In this document: in pieces, positions 60,401 to 64,000 of the stretch | Position numbering within the stretch: position 1 is the stretch's first letter | How the letters are laid out: each line of letters begins with the position of its first letter | From: Troglohyphantes excavatus | Taxonomy: Eukaryota; Arthropoda; Arachnida; Araneae; Linyphiidae | DNA: 64,000 bases | Direction: 5' to 3' | NCBI GenBank assembly: GCA_963932185.1 | Contig: OZ010671.1 | Location: 46,258,010-46,322,009 of the forward strand | Position numbers and translations under genes: made by a program | Notes under the pieces: generated by a model | The model's input: the letters and a program-made list of their open reading frames with translations, nothing else | Told to the model about the DNA's origin: nothing | Database searches by the model: none

Positions 60401-63400
60401 TAATGGAGTGAGTACTCCCATTGAGTGAAAATATACTTTTACCATACCACACAGATGCATACTATTGGGAAGAAAGTTTTGGAAAACATTCTACCTTCAC
60501 TTTGTGTGAGTCTTGCGAGACCTCACAGAAAGGTTTAATAAAACTGTTTTTTTTTTCAGTGCTTTTTGTCTTCTTTTTCTTGTAAGAAAATATTTATTTT
60601 TGAAAGCTAGAAATGCGTTTTTAAATCTACTCAAGCCTATGTGGACGGACTTCTTTTTCTACCTTTGCTCAAAAAGGTTTAAAGTGGTTGTGCATGTTTA
60701 GTCCTCGCTCCAATTTTTATTATTATTTTAGCTCAGTGGGTTATCCAACTTCAGGCGAACACTGTTAAATAATATATCATCGGCTTAGAAGTAACACCAC
60801 ATATATTTAATCTAAAGATTTGCCAGCAGTAGTTGTGGACGAAATAAAGGCGACACACTTCTAAATGTGAATTACCTTGGTGCTGCATTATAGAGAGGGA
60901 AAAATGATTTCACCTTGGATTTCAGTGTCAATTACTGATGGTAAATCTTTGGTTTAAATATATGTGGTTTTACTTCTAAGCGATATGGTAGTTAAAAATT
61001 GGTTTTTGAGTTTCTTTATACAACCATCTTCCTTGTTATTTCTAGATTGAAATAAGTATAGACATTAACATCATTCAATATAAATTTATTAAAAAGTATT
61101 CTTTACCCATAGAAGGTTTTTAGGTAATAAAAATATGGTGTATGTTGAAAAATTACTCAAGCTTTAATTTTTTAATATTACAATGGATCACAAACATTAA
61201 CAAATATTTATAAGATATGTGTGTCTTTTATTTGAGTTTTATTATTATTTGGGTAGTTAAGTTTTGAAATTTAAATCTTATTCTCACGCATCCATTACCT
61301 TTCAGCAAATATGAAATCGGTATCTTTTTAAACTAAATTGAGAAAGTCTATTTGTTGTATTATAATAATAAAAATGTGTGTTTCTTCAGGCTCTAGACTC
61401 AGGTCGACAGGGTAAGTCACCTCATTTCTTAAGTGCTGACTTGACTGCGATTCCAAAGGATAAAAGGAAATCCAAAGACTTCAGCCGAAGGGGCTCGCGA
61501 GAATCTCTTGACAGCATGGCTTACGATCACTGCACCGAAGCTGATGATGTAAGTACCTGCTCTCCACAATAGCTTACACAAAGTCATTTTCTACAGTAGA
61601 GGGTGGACAGTGTGAATGTGCCTTCGATAAAAAGTATTTAATTACAATGCATTACGCTTGAGAAAATTTTAAACTGGATTTGCAAGTTCTATTTTTTAGG
61701 TTATTTGAATCTCTTAGAATTACAGGATTTTCCCTCCCCACTTTCTGTTATTAAACTTAAAGGAGATTTTAAGAGGCGTCAAATGATTTTTTTTTATAAC
61801 TGCTAAAATCTGACATGGTTACGGTACTTAAATTGGGAGTTGATATTTAATTTGAAATTATGTGACCTTAAAGTCTAATGGATATCTGAACCAATATAGC
61901 TTATAAAACTCTGTAAATTTATAATTACTTTTTGTAATTGTGAAACTTTGGTTCTGAATAAAACATCGGTCTTATTTGGGTTATAAATAATCATTGTGGT
62001 AGGTTGTAATAGTTTTTTTTTTTATCATCCAAGACTTTTTTTTATTTGATAAAAGTTTAATTTTTGGCTGGAATTTAGCTTGTATCCAATGGACTTTTTT
62101 TATGGAAATTTACATAATTTAAAACATCTTTAATTTAATTAGATTATTTCATTGCCTGCTAAATAAAAATCTATTTTCTTGTGTTTAGGATGCGTAGTTT
62201 GAATAGCTAATAAAAATATGAACAGTTTTCAGAGTTCAATTTAAATATGAGAACCCAACATGTTTTGCCATTCACATTAAGTGGTTGCTGAATAAAACCA
62301 AATAGGAAATTGGGAAGATTTACCCTTTCAAAACCCGTAAAAATTTCATGTAAAATTTTTAGCCGCACACTATGCACAGAATTAAGAGACATGCAGAAAT
62401 CCACTAATTTCTTTATTGAGCGATTGACTTCAATTAAGTAATGTGTTTATCAATCACCATGGAAATAAAATTTCGGCTATTTTTTTTTGCTTGGTCAATT
62501 GAATGTCCGATTAGTAGGGATGAAACGGATATCTGGTAACTATCCGGTATCCGACTACTTTTTAACTATCCGATATCCGGAAGTAAAGTGCCGGATATCC
62601 GATTTTCCATGCCGGATATCCGGATGAATAAAACAGCGAAATTTTTTTTTTGTGGCAATCAATTTTCTTTGTTCTTGCTTTAAGCATTTTCCTGAAAATT
62701 CTACCAATGTATTCACAGTATGCAGATTCTCCCTTTAACCAATAGAGACTTTAAAAAACCCACTTTTTTTCAAATTTTTAACTTTAAAATTATATTTTTA
62801 TGTGAATCGTTATGGTGGAGGGTCATCACATCTCACAACTAATATAAAGTTGAATTAAAACATAAACTTCTCAAAAGTTTAAGCAAACTTGAGTTTTCAT
62901 GTTTGGAATGAAAGGGCATATGGTAAAATTACAATTATTCAGAAATTAAGTGTAAAATGTACAAAACATACGACCATTGCTAGCAGCACCCTAGAATAAC
63001 CCTTTGTAAATAAAAAAGTTTTTTGAATGTTTATTCAATTTTGGTATCACTTTAAAGATAAGGAATTGGGAAATATTACAGAATAAAAAAATATTTTTAA
63101 ATTTTTGACCGATTTCCGTTTTTTCTAGTGTGTATGAGAAGTTATTTTCATAAAAAATAAACTGCCGGATATCCGGCAAAATCCAGTTCGGATATCCGAT
63201 ATCCGGTTTGTAATGTGCGCCGGATATCCGGTATCCGGCAAAACCACTATCCGGTTCATCCCTACCGATTAGTTATCATTTATGTAAACTTGTGTAAAAG
63301 TGATTAGCTAGATTTTGTGTATAGTTGTCTATAGTTTGCACTAACTAAACATAACACAGAAGAAGGCTATTTAGAGGGGAGAGATGCATCAAGTTTTAAA

Positions 63401-63621
63401 CAACTAACAATGATCACTCTTCTTTATTTTTTCCATTATTGTTTTTGGCTCTTTTAAACCCTTTATTATTTAATTTAGTTTTATTTACTCTTTATATTTG
63501 TTTTTTATTATTTTTAATTTTTCCCCAACAACTTTTTTAGGACCAAAAAAACTTTTTAGGGACCCTCCAAAGCGCCGCAAGAACTCTCTTAAAACCTGTT
63601 AAAACATTCAGAAAAGAATAA
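45444..63621 (+). CDS. Klc: Kinesin light chain, 12 coding exons
   Basis: Exons: 45,419-45,665 (ATG at 45,444), 47,429-47,647, 48,527-48,623, 50,643-50,871, 52,776-52,863, 52,982-53,083, 56,063-56,236, 59,433-59,532, 59,633-59,750, 59,922-60,030, 61,390-61,548, 63,541-63,621. All phases agree and give ~565 residues. The N-terminus MTQMTQEEIITNTKTVIQGL is the arthropod KLC start. Heptad coiled coil (~1-150) binds kinesin heavy chain. Linker ALSPTPSTQ leads to the TPR domain (~197-485), with YEIPARLRTLHNLVIQYA, LNNLAVLYGKRGKY and YGEYGGWHKAAKVDSPTVAT. The tail has the basic RRGSRESLDS motif, a kinase-site type. KLC is the cargo-binding subunit of kinesin-1. Exons 1-11 are certain by homology. 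The last exon rests on splice sites and phase; if wrong, the gene continues beyond the window. Confidence 0.95.
47786..48457. mobile_element. hAT-like MITE, copy 1
   Basis: An exact 8-bp duplication CTTTTTAT occurs at 47,778-47,785 and 48,458-48,465. The ends are TAGGGATGAAACGGATA and, inverted, TAGGGATTAACCGGATA. Both subterminal regions are packed with CCGGATATCC motifs. There is no coding capacity. It lies in the KLC intron between exons 2 and 3. Confidence 0.93.
48824..48838 (+). other. Candidate 15-nt microexon of KLC
   Basis: CTTATAATTGTGAGG sits between an acceptor TTATTTTTTTAG and a near-consensus donor GTAAGTA. In the phase left by exon 3 it adds AYNCE without a stop and keeps the frame into exon 4. 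It falls in the flexible linker between coiled coil and TPRs, where KLC proteins vary. Confidence 0.4.
49748..50156. mobile_element. ~410-bp TIR element with 8-bp duplication
   Basis: ATTATATC flanks both sides (49,740-49,747 and 50,157-50,164). The termini AGTATTCACTCTAG and, inverted, AGTGTTCACACTAG match those of the element at 7,669-8,575, including an internal GGCAGCCCTTC-type segment. Non-coding. It lies in the KLC intron between exons 3 and 4. Confidence 0.75.
52049..52270. mobile_element. hAT-like MITE, truncated copy
   Basis: Only the left end of the TAGGGATGAAACGGATATCC family is recognisable (GAGATTAAACGGATATCC, then ATCCGATATCCGGAAGCAAAG, then CAGATGAATAAAACA). It is diverged and lacks the right terminus. 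It lies in the KLC intron between exons 4 and 5. Confidence 0.8.
53279..55293 (+). mobile_element. 2-kb DNA transposon with perfect terminal inverted repeats
   Basis: The ends TAGGGTGCATCAAACGCCCC and, inverted, TAGGGTGCATCAAACGCCCC are identical over 20 bp. An exact 8-bp duplication ATACTTAT occurs at 53,271-53,278 and 55,294-55,301. It carries a broken protein-coding region (about 54,000-54,970). It lies in the KLC intron between exons 6 and 7. The superfamily is not certain; 8-bp duplications occur in hAT, P and Merlin elements. Confidence 0.93.
54270..54970 (+). pseudogene. Decayed transposase-like frame of the 2-kb transposon
   Basis: One reading frame (IADLIYATLTYSTWW..., then YLTEGMVPLVLWSNKVSPQE, then DSWILCYLF) is interrupted by in-frame TAG and TGA. 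It changes frame near 54,780 into LNVVNDCAEHGVKL...YQHVLQVVEQNRQKQRNLRK and ends at a stop at 54,970. The C-terminal block resembles a conserved region of uncharacterised transposon-like proteins that are common in arthropods; I cannot name the family with certainty. Sequence between 53,940 and 54,230 may hold more of the N-terminal part. Confidence 0.6.
57300..57371 (+). other. Candidate 72-nt cassette exon of KLC
   Basis: Bounded by an acceptor (CCATAAACTTTCAG) and a donor (TGG|GTAACG). It is open for 24 codons (VLTSHLKNADSNSDILTETE...) in phase 0, the phase of the flanking exons 7 and 8. Insertion would split the TPR helix NNL|ASAYLKQG, which argues for caution. Confidence 0.3.
57423..57772. 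mobile_element. ~350-bp MITE
   Basis: The ends CAGGGTTCCCAC and, inverted, CAGTGTTCCCAC are flanked by GTTAAG-type repeats. The interior repeats 'TGGAATTGTCAGGGAAAA' and 'GGAAAAGTCAGGGAATTTTG' motifs. Related strings occur at 58,430-58,510 and 3,807-4,486, so this looks like a wider family. It lies in the KLC intron between exons 7 and 8. Confidence 0.6.
62515..63264. mobile_element. hAT-like MITE, copy 3
   Basis: An exact 8-bp duplication CCGATTAG occurs at 62,507-62,514 and 63,265-63,272. The ends TAGGGATGAAACGGATATC and, inverted, TAGGGATGAACCGGATAG match copy 1, with which it shares most of its interior. It lies just upstream of the candidate last KLC exon. Confidence 0.93.
63541..63621 (+). 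other. Candidate last coding exon of KLC
   Basis: A strong acceptor (TTTTTCCCCAACAACTTTTTTAG) ends at 63,540. Read in the phase left by 61,548, the next 26 codons (DQKNFLGTLQSAARTLLKPV...) end at TAA 63,619-63,621. The peptide is an amphipathic, basic helix, which suits a KLC C-terminus. A second acceptor, TTTTTAG at 63,559, would give a different 10-residue end. No poly(A) signal is visible before the window ends. Confidence 0.55.
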
Positions 63622-64000
63622 GTTTAACTTCCAATTACAACATCCTCCCGAATTAGTCCTACACAATTTTAGGTGAGTGTGAATGATACATATGTAAATA
63701 CATGTGACACAGGTGTACGGACAAAAGGAGGTGCAAAGGTATAACCGTGTGAACTGCAAAGGTGTAACTGTGCGAATGTTGTACATTTGGAACACTTGTA
63801 ATTCTGTGTTATTGGGAAGCATTAATTGTAAGATGCTTTTTCTCGTAGTTGCTTTTCCCTGCACCAATGCAGCTAAAAATATTGCATTTTTTATTAGGAT
63901 AGATGTTTCCAAACTGTCTGCCCTTTGCTGTAGAAAATTTCTTATTGCAATTGAATGCATTTATGCTTTATTTATTTTTGCTTGTTTGTGCTGTACATGA

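Noticed and set aside
1..64000. CRISPR arrays, operons, ribosome-binding sites, prokaryotic features
   Set aside because: The window is plainly nuclear eukaryotic DNA. The tandem arrays are contiguous repeats without spacer structure.

Overview
The window is AT-rich eukaryotic DNA carrying two conserved, intron-rich housekeeping genes separated by about 34-38 kb of repeat-filled sequence. The intron sizes, a BEL/Pao retrotransposon, tRNA-derived SINEs and a kinesin light chain N-terminus of the arthropod type point to an arthropod. A chelicerate such as a spider is my guess, not a proof.

Region 1 (about 1-11,500, minus strand): a complete eIF5 gene for translation initiation factor 5. It has ten coding exons between 7340 and 40 that join to a 435-residue protein. 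Its 5' UTR probably runs through further exons near 7.5, 9.2, 11.2 and 11.4 kb. One intron uses a GC-AG donor. The introns and 5' flank hold several short terminal-inverted-repeat elements with visible target duplications.

Region 2 (12,979-18,781): a full-length BEL/Pao retrotransposon on the minus strand. Its two 260-bp LTRs look identical and it has a 5-bp target duplication, so it is young. Its polyprotein frame is broken once, between RT and RNase H.

Region 3 (about 18.8-25 kb): tRNA-derived SINE material, a 302-bp tandem duplication and an orphan coding-like fragment.

Region 4 (25.2-32.65 kb): the strangest stretch. It holds a GC-rich minisatellite, a GC-rich island with repeated CCAAT and CRE-like motifs, a near-perfect 18-bp tandem array and a degenerate ~54-bp array. 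It ends in a 1572-bp unit that occurs in direct tandem and once more, nearly identical, in inverted orientation. The inverted copy abuts a perfect 23-bp hairpin.

Region 5 (32.7-45.4 kb): mostly unassigned, with a GC-rich open reading frame at 34.2-34.5 kb, a hAT-like MITE, a palindrome, nested SINE/MITE insertions and a probable promoter zone near 44-44.7 kb.

Region 6 (45,444-63,621, plus strand): a kinesin light chain gene. Twelve coding exons join in frame to about 565 residues, from coiled coil through the TPR domain to a short C-terminal tail. Its introns carry three copies of one hAT-like family, another TIR pair and a 2-kb DNA transposon with a decayed transposase-like frame. Two extra in-frame candidate exons, of 15 and 72 nt, are visible.

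The two genes are not functionally linked. eIF5 acts in start-codon selection in the cytoplasm; KLC is the cargo-binding subunit of kinesin-1.
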